This document shows positions 37,402 through 46,947 of a stretch of 64,000 nucleotides of DNA, one piece after another. This DNA comes from Pseudomonadota bacterium. GTDB lineage: Bacteria > Pseudomonadota > Gammaproteobacteria > Burkholderiales > Burkholderiaceae_B. The notes under the pieces are model-generated. The model saw nothing but the letters and a program-made list of their open reading frames with translations, was not told where the DNA came from and ran no database searches. Location: the NCBI GenBank assembly GCA_023425645.1, contig JAFACG010000042.1, positions 1 through 64,000 on the forward strand, read 5' to 3'. How positions within the stretch are numbered: the stretch's first letter is position 1; each line of letters starts with the position of its first letter. Position numbers and translations under genes: made by a program.

Positions 37402-38304
37402 TTACGGACGCTTGCCGGTGGGGAAGGGCCAGGAGCCGGCGGGGTTGACGTCCTGGCGGCTTGGCTCGGCAGGAGCGGCGGTCTTGGCGGCCTTGCGGGC
37501 GGCGGTCTTGTTGCCGGTCTTGGCGGCGGCCTTCTTGGCCGGGGCGGCCGTCGGGGTTTCAGTGGATTTGGTCACGGGTTTGGCTTCTTTCTTGGGAGCC
37601 GCGGGGTTTTTGGCGGCTGCGGAGGTGCTGGCTTTCTTGGCGGCTGTCTTCACGGCCGCTTTGCCGGCCGGCTTGGCCGTGGTTTTTGCCGCGGCCTTGC
37701 CGTTGGATTTGTCGGCTGGCTTTGCCGCCGATTTGCCGGCGGCGGCAGGTTTGGCGGCGGTGCTTTTGGTGCTTGCCTTGGCGGCTGTGTCCGCTTTGGC
37801 GGCCGGTTTGGCCGGCGTGGATTTGGTCGCGCTTGTTTTGGCAGCCGCCTTCTTTACGGTTGCGGCTTTGGCAGCCGGCTTGGCGGCTGTTTTGGCAGCG
37901 CTTTTGCCGCTGGCGGTTTTTGTCGCGCTGGCTTTGTCCGCCGTGGTTTTGGCGGCGGCCGGCTTTGCGGCGGTTTTTGCCGTCGTGGTTTTGGCTGTCG
38001 TCGTTTTGGCAGCGGGCTTCACGGTTTTGGCGGCGCTGGTTGCCGTTTTTGCCGGTGCGGCTTTCTTGGCGGCGGCCTTTTTCACGGCCGATTTGGCAGC
38101 CGGCTTGGCGGCGGTCATGGTCGTGGATTTGGTCGCCGAGGACTTGGCGGGCGTCTTGCTTGGGGAGGTTTTGCTGCTGGTCGGGCTGGCCTTCGGGGCT
38201 TCAGCATTCACGGGGGTGACGGCGGTTTTGGCTGGCGTTGCTTTTTTTGCGCCGGCCGCTTTGCTGGCGGTCGATTTTGCTGCGCCTTTTTTGGCTGTTG
38301 CCAT
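37402..38304 (-). CDS. Histone H1-like DNA-binding protein (Ala/Lys/Thr-rich)
   Basis: 300 aa, composed almost wholly of irregular KxAA/KPAA/AKT repeats with no hydrophobic core, closing in SWPFPTGKRP. This is the composition of bacterial H1-like proteins (Bordetella BpH, AlgP/Hc-like), which condense DNA. The start is the ATG at 38304 (MATAKKGAAK), seven bases after AAGGAG; another ATG six bases upstream is too close to it. The repeats invite recombination, and length is likely to vary among strains. Single gene downstream of nrdAB. Confidence 0.9.
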   Translation of the reverse strand: MATAKKGAAKSTASKAAGAKKATPAKTAVTPVNAEAPKASPTSSKTSPSKTPAKSSATKSTTMTAAKPAAKSAVKKAAAKKAAPAKTATSAAKTVKPAAKTTTAKTTTAKTAAKPAAAKTTADKASATKTASGKSAAKTAAKPAAKAATVKKAAAKTSATKSTPAKPAAKADTAAKASTKSTAAKPAAAGKSAAKPADKSNGKAAAKTTAKPAGKAAVKTAAKKASTSAAAKNPAAPKKEAKPVTKSTETPTAAPAKKAAAKTGNKTAARKAAKTAAPAEPSRQDVNPAGSWPFPTGKRP

Positions 38305-38394
38305 GATCATGCTCCTTGAGAACAAGTCTTTAGTTTGTCCACACCCATTTGACCTGGCCCTGGAAAATCGCATTGGCCCTTTGCAAATGACGCA

Positions 38395-38422
38395 GGCGTA
38401 TAAGGTTGATACCTTATACGCC
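38395..38422. repeat. Perfect 12-bp-arm palindrome between nrdB and H1-like gene
   Basis: GGCGTATAAGGT/ACCTTATACGCC with a TGAT loop. It has no T-run. It may end the nrdAB transcript as a hairpin or act as a regulator site about 90-118 bases upstream of the H1-like start. Confidence 0.6.
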
Positions 38423-38457
38423 TAGAAGTCTAACGGAACACTCTATACAGTCAAGTA

Positions 38458-39585
38458 TTAATCCCAGCTAAGCGCTCCGCCGGTTTGGTATTCGATGACG
38501 CGTGTCTCAAAAAAGTTGCGTTCTTTTTTGAGGTCGATCATTTCAGCCATCCAGGGGAAGGGATTTTCCTCGTTCGGATAGAGCGGCTCCAGGCCGATCT
38601 GCTGGCAGCGGCGGTTGGCGATGAAGCGCAGGTAGGACTTGAACATGCCGGCGTTCAGACCCAGCACGCCGCGCGGCATGGTGTCTTCGGCGTAGGCGTA
38701 TTCCAGCTTCACGGCCTCTTCGAACAGGCCCCGGATCTTCGCGCGGAACTCCTCGGTCCACAGGTGCGGGTTCTCGAGCTTGATCGTATTGATCAGGTCG
38801 ATGCCGAAGTTGCAGTGCATGGACTCGTCGCGCAGGATGTACATGTACTGCTCGGCCGCGCCCGTCATCTTGTTCTGGCGGCCCAGCGCCAGGATCTGGG
38901 TGAAGCCCACGTAGAAGAACAGGCCCTCCATCAGGCAGGCGAAGACGATCAGGGATTCCAGCAGCTTCTGGTCGTTTTCAACGGTGCCGGTCTTGAAGTC
39001 GGGATGCGAGATCTGGTCGATGAAGGGGATCAGGAACTCGTCCTTGTTCCGGATGGACGGCACTTCGTGGTAGGCGTTGAAGATCTCCGACTCGTCCAGG
39101 TCCAGGCTTTCCACGATGTACTGGTAGGCGTGGGTGTGGATGGCTTCCTCGAAGGCCTGGCGCAGCAGGAACTGGCGGCATTCCGGAGCCGTGATGTGGC
39201 GATAGGTGCCCAGCACGATGTTGTTCGCGGCCAGCGAGTCGGCCGTGACGAAAAAGCCCAGGTTGCGCTTGACGATGCGGCGCTCGTCCTCGGTCAGGCC
39301 GTTGGGGTCCTTCCAGAGGGCAATGTCGCGCGACATATTGATTTCCTGCGGCATCCAGTGGTTCGCGCACGTGGCCAGGTATTTTTCCCAGGCCCATTTG
39401 TACTTGAAGGGAACCAGCTGGTTGACGTCGGTCTCGCCGTTGATGATGCGCTTGTCGGCGGCGCGGATACGGCTGCCCGTACCCGTGTTCAGGCCGGCCG
39501 CCGTCGAGGCCACGGGGCTGGAGGCCCCGTTGTCCTGAGGTTCGGCGGCAGTGGCCGCGGGTTGATCGTTGTCCCAATTCAACAT
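38458..39585 (-). CDS. nrdB: Class Ia ribonucleotide reductase, beta subunit
   Basis: 375 aa di-iron tyrosyl-radical protein. Metal ligands lie in [20 protein letters not shown] and [10 protein letters not shown]; the C terminus ([18 protein letters not shown]) is the alpha-subunit docking tail. Twenty-four bases after nrdA; co-transcribed. An N-terminal ~45 residue Ala/Pro-rich extension precedes the conserved core. Confidence 0.96.
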   Translation of the reverse strand: MLNWDNDQPAATAAEPQDNGASSPVASTAAGLNTGTGSRIRAADKRIINGETDVNQLVPFKYKWAWEKYLATCANHWMPQEINMSRDIALWKDPNGLTEDERRIVKRNLGFFVTADSLAANNIVLGTYRHITAPECRQFLLRQAFEEAIHTHAYQYIVESLDLDESEIFNAYHEVPSIRNKDEFLIPFIDQISHPDFKTGTVENDQKLLESLIVFACLMEGLFFYVGFTQILALGRQNKMTGAAEQYMYILRDESMHCNFGIDLINTIKLENPHLWTEEFRAKIRGLFEEAVKLEYAYAEDTMPRGVLGLNAGMFKSYLRFIANRRCQQIGLEPLYPNEENPFPWMAEMIDLKKERNFFETRVIEYQTGGALSWD

Positions 39586-39609
39586 TGTGTCATTCCTGTG
39601 AAGAAGGGC

Positions 39610-42522
39610 TTATTGGCAGGCTTCGCATTCCTCGAAGCCCTCGTCGCCGGGGCGCATGGTGCAGACGGCGCCGAGCACTTCGGGCTCAGGCGCGGCCGCG
39701 GCCGCGGCAGCAACAGCGCCGGCGGCCGGGCTGCTGGTGGAAACGGCGTTCAGCTCGCCAATGCGGCCGGTGGATTTCTCGGCGTTGGTGGCGCTGCTGG
39801 AACGCAGGTAATACGTAGTCTTCAGGGCGCGGACCCAGGCCAGCTTGTAGGTCTCGTCCAGCTTCTTGCCGGATACGCCGGTCATGAAGATGTTCAGCGA
39901 CTGGGCCTGGTCGATCCATTTCTGGCGGCGCGAGGCGCATTCCACCACCCAGCGGGTGTCCACTTCGAAGGCCGTGGCATACAGCTGGCGCAGTTCGGCC
40001 GGGATGCGGTCGATCTGGGCCAGGCTGCCGTCGAAGTACTTCAGGTCCGAGACCATGACTTCGTCCCACAGGTTCAGGGCCTTGAGGTCGCGCACCAGAT
40101 ACTCGTTGACCACGGTGAACTCGCCCGACAGGTTGGATTTCACGTAGAGGTTGCGGTAGGTGGGCTCGATGCAGGGCGACACGCCGATGATGTTAGCGAT
40201 GGTGGCCGTCGGGGCGATGGCGATGCAGTTCGAGTTGCGCATGCCGTTCTTCTGGATGCGGGCGCGCAGGCCGTCCCAGTCCAGGGTCTGGGACTGGTCG
40301 ATGTCCACATAGCCGCCGCGTTCTTCGCGCAGCATGGCCAGGGTGTCGAACGGCAGGATGCCGCGATCCCACAGCGAGCCCTTGAAGGACGAGTAGGAGC
40401 CGCGCTCGACGGCCAGATCGCTGGAGGCCTTGTAGGCGTAGTAGCACACGGCCTCGGCGGAGCGGTCGGAGAATTCCACGGCTTGCTGGGAGGCGAAGGG
40501 CACGCGCATCAGGTGCAGGCAGTCCTGGAAGCCCATCATGCCCATGCCCACGGGGCGGTGCAGCATATTGGAGTTGCGCGCCTTGTCGACAGCGTAGTAG
40601 TTGATGTCGATGACGTTGTCCAGCATGCGCATGGCGGTGTTGATCGTGCGCTCCAGCTTGGCGTGATCCAGCTCGTACTGGCCCTGCGCGTTCTTGACCA
40701 TATGGGCGGCCAGGTTCACCGAACCCAGATTGCATACGGCGATCTCGGTGTCGCTGGTGTTCAGGGTGATCTCGGTGCACAGGTTGGAGCTGTGCACCAC
40801 GCCCACGTGCTGCTGGGGCGAACGGATGTTGCATGGATCCTTGAAGGTGATCCAGGGGTGGCCGGTCTCGAACAGCATGGACAGCATCTTGCGCCACAGC
40901 GAGACGGCCGGGATCTTCTTGAACAGGGTCAGTTCGCCAGTCTCGGTCTTGCGCTCGTATTCGGTGTAGGCCTTCTCGAACTCGCGGCCGTACTTGTCGT
41001 GCAGGTCAGGGGTGTCCGAAGGCGAGAACAGGGTCCATTCGCCTTCCTCCATGACGCGCTTCATGAACAGGTCCGGAATCCAGTTGGCGGTGTTCATGTC
41101 GTGCGTGCGGCGGCGCTCGTCGCCGGTGTTCTTGCGCAGTTCCAGGAACTCTTCGATGTCCAGGTGCCAGGTTTCCAGGTAGGCGCAGACCGCGCCCTTG
41201 CGCTTGCCGCCCTGGTTCACGGCCACGGCGGTGTCGTTGACCACCTTCAGGAAGGGAACCACGCCCTGGCTTTCGCCGTTGGTGCCCTTGATGTGGCTGC
41301 GCAGCGCGCGCACGGGCGTCCAGTCGTTGCCCAGGCCGCCGGCGTACTTGGCCAGCAGGGCGTTGTCCTTGATGGCGTCGTAGATGGAGGCCAGGTCGTC
41401 GGGCACCGTGGTCAGGTAGCACGAGGACAGCTGGGAGTGCAGCGTGCCGGAGTTGAACAGGGTGGGCGTGGAGCTCATGAAGTCGAAGGACGACAGGATC
41501 TCGTAGAACTCGATGGCGCGCTGTTCGCGCTGGGGCTCGTTCAGAGCCAGGCCCATGGCCACGCGCATGAAGAAGATCTGGGGCAGCTCGATGCGCGTGC
41601 CGCGCACGTGCAGGAAGTAGCGGTCGTACAGGGTCTGCAGGCCCAGGTAGTTGAACTGCTGGTCGCGCTCGGCCTTCAGGGCCTGCGCCAGCACGGGCAG
41701 ATCGAACTGCGCCAGCTTGGGGTCCAGCAGCTCGTTTTCTATCCCTTTCCGGATGAATTCGGGGAAGTATTCGGCGTAGCGCTGGTTCATGCCGGCCTGG
41801 GAGACTTCCTCGCCCAGCACTTCGATGCGGATGGTGTGCAGCAGCAGGCGGGCGGTGACCAGGCTGTAGCTGGGGTCGGTCTCGACCAGGGCGCGGGCCG
41901 ACAGGATGACGGACTTGAAGACTTCTTCGACGGGAATGCCGTCGTACAGGTTCTTGACGGTCTCGCGCAGGATGCCGTCCACGTCGATCTTGATGCTCAG
42001 GTTGGAGCCGGCTTCGGCGATGGTGGCGCGCAGCGCGTCGATGTCCAGCGGGCGCAGGCGGCCGTTGTCCGAGACGTTCAGGCCCGACTTGCCGGCGGGT
42101 TGCGCGGCGGCCACGGACTGGGAGCGTTCCTGGGCGCGTTTCTCACGGTACAGCACGTAGGCGCGCGCCACGTCGTGTTCGCCCGAGCGCATCAGGGCCA
42201 GTTCGACCTGGTCCTGGATGTCTTCGATGTGGAAGGTGCCGCCGCTGGGACGGTTGCGCACCAGCGCGGACACGACTTGCGCGGTCAGCTCTTCGACGAG
42301 CTGGCGCACGCGGGCGGACACGGCGCCCTGGCCGCCGCCCACGGCCAGGAAGGCCTTGGTCATGGCGACGGAAATCTTGTTCGGTTCGAAGCCCATGACC
42401 GCGCCGTTGCGGCGGATCACACTGAACATGGACCATTGATTGGCTGCAGCGCCGGTTTCGGCCGCGGGAGCGGAAGCGGCCAGGTCGGCGGGTCTGGACT
42501 CAGCAATCGGGGAGGTTTGCAT
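39610..42522 (-). CDS. nrdA: Class Ia ribonucleotide reductase, alpha subunit
   Basis: 970 aa, longer than E. coli NrdA (761 aa) as is usual in Burkholderiales. A Pro/Ala-rich leader precedes an ATP-cone (~35-125: VIRRNGAVMGFEPNKISVAMTKAFLAVGGG). The barrel has TPTLFNSGTLHSQLSSCYL with the first active-site Cys, NLCTEITLNTSDTEIAVCNLGSVNLAAHM with the thiyl-radical Cys, and a C-terminal CEACQ redox pair. The ATP cone predicts dATP feedback inhibition. Transcription is probably under NrdR (see boxes upstream). Confidence 0.96.
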   Translation of the reverse strand: MQTSPIAESRPADLAASAPAAETGAAANQWSMFSVIRRNGAVMGFEPNKISVAMTKAFLAVGGGQGAVSARVRQLVEELTAQVVSALVRNRPSGGTFHIEDIQDQVELALMRSGEHDVARAYVLYREKRAQERSQSVAAAQPAGKSGLNVSDNGRLRPLDIDALRATIAEAGSNLSIKIDVDGILRETVKNLYDGIPVEEVFKSVILSARALVETDPSYSLVTARLLLHTIRIEVLGEEVSQAGMNQRYAEYFPEFIRKGIENELLDPKLAQFDLPVLAQALKAERDQQFNYLGLQTLYDRYFLHVRGTRIELPQIFFMRVAMGLALNEPQREQRAIEFYEILSSFDFMSSTPTLFNSGTLHSQLSSCYLTTVPDDLASIYDAIKDNALLAKYAGGLGNDWTPVRALRSHIKGTNGESQGVVPFLKVVNDTAVAVNQGGKRKGAVCAYLETWHLDIEEFLELRKNTGDERRRTHDMNTANWIPDLFMKRVMEEGEWTLFSPSDTPDLHDKYGREFEKAYTEYERKTETGELTLFKKIPAVSLWRKMLSMLFETGHPWITFKDPCNIRSPQQHVGVVHSSNLCTEITLNTSDTEIAVCNLGSVNLAAHMVKNAQGQYELDHAKLERTINTAMRMLDNVIDINYYAVDKARNSNMLHRPVGMGMMGFQDCLHLMRVPFASQQAVEFSDRSAEAVCYYAYKASSDLAVERGSYSSFKGSLWDRGILPFDTLAMLREERGGYVDIDQSQTLDWDGLRARIQKNGMRNSNCIAIAPTATIANIIGVSPCIEPTYRNLYVKSNLSGEFTVVNEYLVRDLKALNLWDEVMVSDLKYFDGSLAQIDRIPAELRQLYATAFEVDTRWVVECASRRQKWIDQAQSLNIFMTGVSGKKLDETYKLAWVRALKTTYYLRSSSATNAEKSTGRIGELNAVSTSSPAAGAVAAAAAAAPEPEVLGAVCTMRPGDEGFEECEACQ

Positions 42523-42634
42523 GGGGACTCCTGGAGTGGAAAGAGGCGCGCGGGCACGCCCGTGCGGCGGGTTGATTCGGTAATGGTGGTCTTGGGGGAA
42601 ACTCGGCGAGCTCTAGTGCTTGCTTGGGCTCGAA

Positions 42635-42650
42635 CCACAACATCTAGTGG
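42635..42650 (-). promoter_or_regulatory. NrdR box 1 upstream of nrdA
   Basis: Minus strand CCACTAGATGTTGTGG fits the NrdR consensus (ACAC-A-ATATATTGTGT type). It is also the core of an 11-base-arm palindrome GCTCGAACCAC/GTGGTTCGAGC (42630-42659). Confidence 0.8.
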
Positions 42651-42665
42651 TTCGAGCGGCCCGTT

Positions 42666-42681
42666 GCACTAATTGTAGTGA
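42666..42681 (-). promoter_or_regulatory. NrdR box 2 upstream of nrdA
   Basis: TCACTACAATTAGTGC on minus. Centre-to-centre distance to box 1 is 31 bases, three helical turns, the characteristic tandem spacing of NrdR sites. Confidence 0.78.
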
Positions 42682-42747
42682 CGGGGTGGGGACTGCGCAA
42701 CATTGACTTTTGTAATTTCCCAATCGATTTCTGCAATCTGCAAACGG

Positions 42748-42776
42748 CAAAAAAGGCCTTGCCGCAGCAAGACCTT
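42748..42776 (-). terminator. Intrinsic terminator after iorAB
   Basis: Arms AAGGTCTTGC and GCAAGGCCTT (one mismatch) are followed by TTTTGCC on minus, insulating nrdA from the iorAB transcript. Confidence 0.8.
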
Positions 42777-42808
42777 GCAGGGAAGCCATTGTAGCGCCAG
42801 TCGGGCGC

Positions 42809-45800
42809 TCAAAGGCGTTGCGCTGTCAGATTATTTGCAGGTGCAACGCTTTGTGTCAGTTGGGCGGACAGTTCGGCGAAGCGTTGGCGGTAGTGTACCG
42901 CGGCGGCCATCTTCACCGGTCCAAAGCCGCGCAGCTGCTGGGGCAGATCGGCCAGCTCCAGGGCGGCCGGGTACTGGCCGGCGTCCAGATGCTGCGCCAG
43001 ATGCTTGAGCAGGGCCAGGTAGTCGCGCCAGAGGCGGCGCTCCATGCGCCGTTCCTCGGTATAGCCGAACACGTCCAGCGGCGTGTCGCGCAGGACCTTG
43101 CCCTTGGCCAGCCAGCGCAGCAGAGTGGCCGTGCGCGGACCCAGGGTGATCTTGCGCGGCCGTCCCGTGGCCGGGTCGCGGCGCGCCAGCAGAGGCGGGG
43201 CGAAGTGAAAGCGCAGGCTGAAGTCGCCCTGGAACTGGCGCTCCAGGTCCTGCCGGAAGTCGGGGTGGCTGAACAGGCGCGCCACCTCGTATTCGTCCTT
43301 GTAGGCCATCAGCTTGTACAGGCTGCGCGCGGCTTTTTCCGTCAGCGCAGGACGCTGGCCCGGACGCAGATTTTCCTCGGCCTGCCGCAAGACGGCGATG
43401 GCCTGGGTGAAACGGCGCGCGTAGGCGGCGTCCTGGTATTGCTCCAGGCTGCGGCTGCAGCGCTCCACGATCTGTTCCAGCGTTTCGCGCCGCTGCAGCG
43501 TCACGACCTGGGCCGCGGGCTGTTGCAGGCTGGCCAGGGCCTGGGCGTCGTGGCCCAGCACGCGGCCGATGTGGAAGGCGTCCAGGTTGGCCTGCACGGC
43601 CACGCCGTTCAGGCGTATGGCCTGCTCGATGGCGGCGCCGCTCACCGGCACCGAGCCCTGCTGCCAGGCCATGCCCAGCAGCATCATGTTGGACAGCAGG
43701 CTGTCGCCGAACAGGCGCGTGGCGGCCTCGTGCGCATTGAAGGAGCGTACCTGGTTGCGGCCCGCTCCGTCCTGCAGCTGCTTGAGCAGCCGTTGGGCGT
43801 CCAGCGGCGCATCGGGATTGCGGGTGAATTCGGCGGTGGGCGCCAGGTATTCGTTGATGATGGCGTGGGTGTGGCCGGGCCGCAGGCAGGACAGCGCATT
43901 GGGATGCGCGGCCGCGACCACGTCGCACAGAATGGCCAGGTCGGCCTGGCCGGGGTCCACGCGCACGGCGCCGGTGGGGCGCCCGTCGGCCGAGAGCCGG
44001 ATGTGGCTGATGACGGTGCCGCCTTTCTGCGCCAGGCCCGTCATGTCCAGCACCGAGGCGGCGCGGCCTTCCAGATGAGCGGCCATGGACAGCACGGCGC
44101 CTATGGTGATGACGCCGGTGCCGCCCACGCCGGCCACGATGACATTGCCGGCGCGCGCCTGGGCCTCAGGCGCGGGCAGGGCGGGCAGTTTCTCCAGCAG
44201 GCGCCCCTTCAGGTCGGCCTGGCCGCCGTCGTCGCCGCGCCGCAGCGCGCCGCCCATGACGGATACGAAGCTGGGACAGAAGCCGTCCACGCAGGAGTAA
44301 TCCTTGTTGCAGCTGGACTGGTCGATCTGGCGTTTGCGCCCTTCGGGAGTGTCGGCCGGCACCAGCGACAGGCAGTTGGACTGCACGCCGCAGTCGCCGC
44401 AGCCTTCGCATACGGCCTTGTTGATGAACAGGCGGCGCGCCGGATCGGGATATTCATTCTTCTTGCGACGGCGGCGCTTTTCCGCCGCGCAGGTCTGGTC
44501 GTGGATCAGGATGGTCACGCCGGGGATCTCGCGCAGTTCGCGCTGCAGGCGGTCCAGTTCGCGCCGGTGGTGCACCTGCACGCCGACGGGCAGTTCCACG
44601 CCCCGGTAGCGCTCGGGCTCGTCGGTGGTGATGACCACGCGGCGCGCGCCCTCGCCCAGGGTCTGCTGGCAGATGCGCGGCACCGAGATCGGGCCGTCCA
44701 CCGGCTGGCCGCCCGTCATGGCGACGGCGTCGTTGAAGAGAATCTTGTAGGTGATGTTGGCTCCGGCGGCGATGGCCTGGCGTATGGCCAGGTAGCCGGA
44801 ATGGAAGTAAGTGCCTTCCCCCATGTTCTGGAACATATGGCCCGTCTGGATGAAGGGCGACAGGCCCACCCAGTCCGTGCCTTCGCCGCCCATCTGGGTC
44901 AGGCCGCGCGTCCTGCGGTCCATCCAGGTGGCCATGTAGTGGCAGCCCACGCCGGCCATGGCCTGGCTGCCTTCGGGAACCTTGGTGGAGGTGTTGTGCG
45001 GACAGCCCGAACAGAAATAAGGGCGCCGCGTCAGGCCGCCGGTATCGACGGCGGGCAGGGTCTGGATCGCACAGGCGGGCAACTGCAGGCCGACGTGCCG
45101 GCCCAGCCAGCGGCGCAGGCCCACGGCCACGCGTGCCGGGCTGAGCTGGCCGTCGGCCGGGATCAGCACTTCCTGCTCCACGTCGCGCTTGCCCGATACG
45201 GTGGGGCGTTGCGCGCGGTTGAACAGCAGATTCTTCAACTGGTCTTCGATGACGGGGCCTTTTTCTTCGATGACCAGGACGTGGTCCAGGCCCTCGATGA
45301 AGTTCTCCAGCGACTCCGTGTTGACCGGCCAGCTCAGGCCTATCTTCAAGTGGCGGATGGGCGGCAGCTCGCCCGGCCCGGCCAGTTGCTCGAGCGCGTC
45401 CAGCGCATCCAGCGTGGCCTTGCCGGTGGAGACGATGCCCAGGCGGGCGCCCGGCGCGGCCTGCAGGATGCGGTCCAGGCTGTGCTTGCGGGAGAAGTCG
45501 CGCACGCTTTGCAGGCGCGCCTCCAGCGAGCCCTCGATGGCGGGCGTCAGGAACTCGCCGGGATTGTAGGGATGCAGGCCGCCCTGGGCGTCGTTCAGCG
45601 CTGCGTCCAGATCGTCCAGCGGCGCGATCTCGAAGGAGCGGCCGCTTTCCACGGTTTCGGTGATGGCCTTCAGCGCCACCCAGGAGCCCGAGTAGCGCGA
45701 CAGCGCCCAGGCCCAGATGCCGAAGCGTTCGTATTCGTCCACCGAGGACGGATTGACCACGGGAATGCTCCAGGCCATCAGGGAGTGTTCGCTGGCGTGC

Positions 45801-46276
45801 GGGATGGACGAGGAGGAGGCGACGTGGTCGTCGCCCACGATCATCAGCACGCCGCCATGCCGCGAGGCGCCGGCGGCGTGTCCATGGTGCAGGGCGTCGC
45901 CCGCGCGGTGCAGGCCGGGGCCCTTGCCGTACCACATGGCGAACACGCCGTCGACCTTGCGGTCGGCGCGCTCGCCGGCCTGCTGGGTGCCCATGATCAT
46001 GGAGGCGGCCAGGTCTTCATTGATGGCGGGCTGGAAGCGCACCTTGGCCTGTTCAAGCTGCTTCTGCGCCTTCCACATGGCCATGTCCACACCGCCCAGC
46101 GGCGAGCCGCGGTAGCCGGACACGAAGCCGGCGGTGTTCAGGCCGCGCGCCTGGTCCAGGCGGTATTGGGTCAGCAGCATGCGCACCAGGGCCTGCGTGC
46201 CGGTCAGGAAGATGCGGCCGGACCGGGCGGTCAGGTTGTCGCTGAGCTTGTAGTGTGTGTCGACGGACTGCGTCAT
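42809..46276 (-). CDS. Fused indolepyruvate ferredoxin oxidoreductase (IorA-IorB type)
   Basis: 1155 aa. The N-terminal ~700 residues form the alpha part: GYRGSPLGGVDMAMW, GDDHVASSSSIPHASEH, SGCPHNTST and a TPP-binding GEGTDWVGLSPF region, followed by a ferredoxin-like VCEGCGDCGVQSNC plus further Cys (CNKDYSCVDGFC). Then a beta-type gamma domain (VIVAGVGGTGVITIGAVLSMAAHLEG) and a C-terminal ~250 residue extension (DUF6537-like). Oxidises aryl-pyruvates such as indolepyruvate to aryl-acetyl-CoA with ferredoxin. Divergent from an Lrp/AsnC regulator. Confidence 0.92.
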   Translation of the reverse strand: MTQSVDTHYKLSDNLTARSGRIFLTGTQALVRMLLTQYRLDQARGLNTAGFVSGYRGSPLGGVDMAMWKAQKQLEQAKVRFQPAINEDLAASMIMGTQQAGERADRKVDGVFAMWYGKGPGLHRAGDALHHGHAAGASRHGGVLMIVGDDHVASSSSIPHASEHSLMAWSIPVVNPSSVDEYERFGIWAWALSRYSGSWVALKAITETVESGRSFEIAPLDDLDAALNDAQGGLHPYNPGEFLTPAIEGSLEARLQSVRDFSRKHSLDRILQAAPGARLGIVSTGKATLDALDALEQLAGPGELPPIRHLKIGLSWPVNTESLENFIEGLDHVLVIEEKGPVIEDQLKNLLFNRAQRPTVSGKRDVEQEVLIPADGQLSPARVAVGLRRWLGRHVGLQLPACAIQTLPAVDTGGLTRRPYFCSGCPHNTSTKVPEGSQAMAGVGCHYMATWMDRRTRGLTQMGGEGTDWVGLSPFIQTGHMFQNMGEGTYFHSGYLAIRQAIAAGANITYKILFNDAVAMTGGQPVDGPISVPRICQQTLGEGARRVVITTDEPERYRGVELPVGVQVHHRRELDRLQRELREIPGVTILIHDQTCAAEKRRRRKKNEYPDPARRLFINKAVCEGCGDCGVQSNCLSLVPADTPEGRKRQIDQSSCNKDYSCVDGFCPSFVSVMGGALRRGDDGGQADLKGRLLEKLPALPAPEAQARAGNVIVAGVGGTGVITIGAVLSMAAHLEGRAASVLDMTGLAQKGGTVISHIRLSADGRPTGAVRVDPGQADLAILCDVVAAAHPNALSCLRPGHTHAIINEYLAPTAEFTRNPDAPLDAQRLLKQLQDGAGRNQVRSFNAHEAATRLFGDSLLSNMMLLGMAWQQGSVPVSGAAIEQAIRLNGVAVQANLDAFHIGRVLGHDAQALASLQQPAAQVVTLQRRETLEQIVERCSRSLEQYQDAAYARRFTQAIAVLRQAEENLRPGQRPALTEKAARSLYKLMAYKDEYEVARLFSHPDFRQDLERQFQGDFSLRFHFAPPLLARRDPATGRPRKITLGPRTATLLRWLAKGKVLRDTPLDVFGYTEERRMERRLWRDYLALLKHLAQHLDAGQYPAALELADLPQQLRGFGPVKMAAAVHYRQRFAELSAQLTQSVAPANNLTAQRL

Positions 46277-46388
46277 GATGGAACCTCCAGATAAGGTTCA
46301 TGATAGATTTTCCGCCATCTCTTTTTTTTGCGTTATAGTTGCGCGTATTCCCTATTCTTTGAAATGTTTATTTCGTATTTATTTAAAT

Positions 46389-46847
46389 ATGGATAAAACT
46401 GATTTAAAAATACTGGACGTGTTGCAACAGGACGGCCGGGCGTCCGCCCAGCAGGTCTCCGAGCGGGTCGGGCTATCCACCGCGCCGGTGTGGCGGCGCA
46501 TCAAGACCCTGGAAAAAGACCGGGTCATCCAGGGTTATTATGCGCGCGTCGATCGCCGCCAGGTCGGCCTGCAAAGCTGCATGTTCACCCAGATCAGCCT
46601 GGACCGGCATTCGGGCGAAATCGTCGACAACTTCATACGCGCCGTGCGCGATGCGCCCGAGATCCTGGAATGCCACGCCGTCACCGGCGACGCCGACTTC
46701 CTGCTCAAGATCCTGGTCTCCAGTGCCGAGGCCTACGACGATTTCCTGCACCGCTTCCTGTTCAACATGCCGGGCGTGCGCCAGACGCGCACCATCGTGG
46801 CCATGCGCGAGATCAAGAACGAGACCCGCCTGCCTTTGCCGCTGTGA
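46389..46847 (+). CDS. Lrp/AsnC-family transcriptional regulator
   Basis: 152 aa. N-terminal HTH (~4-50: DKTDLKILDVLQQDGRASAQQVSERVGLSTAPVWRRIKTLEK) and C-terminal RAM ligand domain (~70-145). The start is the ATG at 46389, the family-typical MDKTDLKIL; the longer frame to 46257 crosses the divergent promoter. It shares the 112-base intergenic region with iorAB and probably senses an aromatic amino acid or derived 2-oxo acid. Confidence 0.93.
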   Translation: MDKTDLKILDVLQQDGRASAQQVSERVGLSTAPVWRRIKTLEKDRVIQGYYARVDRRQVGLQSCMFTQISLDRHSGEIVDNFIRAVRDAPEILECHAVTGDADFLLKILVSSAEAYDDFLHRFLFNMPGVRQTRTIVAMREIKNETRLPLPL

Positions 46848-46947
46848 TGCATCTTGTTGAAGGCCCGGCCCGAGGCTTCAGGTAAAATAATCCGGATTGG
46901 GCGGCCCGCGCGGCGGGCCGGCATGCAACGACGAAGGACTGGTTTCT

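Noticed and set aside
37381..38319. Gly/Phe-rich and Leu/Ala-rich frames on plus over the H1-like gene
   Set aside because: Mirror translations of the repetitive Ala/Lys coding sequence; they lack a Shine-Dalgarno and extend across the terminator.
38485..42672. 1395-codon open frame on plus, antisense to nrdB-nrdA
   Set aside because: High-GC shadow of two clearly identified genes; the product has low-complexity Gly/His/Val/Leu composition and no domains.
42630..42681. tRNA T-arm-like GTGGTTCGAGC
   Set aside because: No acceptor or anticodon arms around it; it is explained by the NrdR box palindrome.
42818..46294. 1158-codon open frame on plus, antisense to iorAB
   Set aside because: Mirror of the IorAB coding frame with no recognisable motifs; such frames are common at this GC content.
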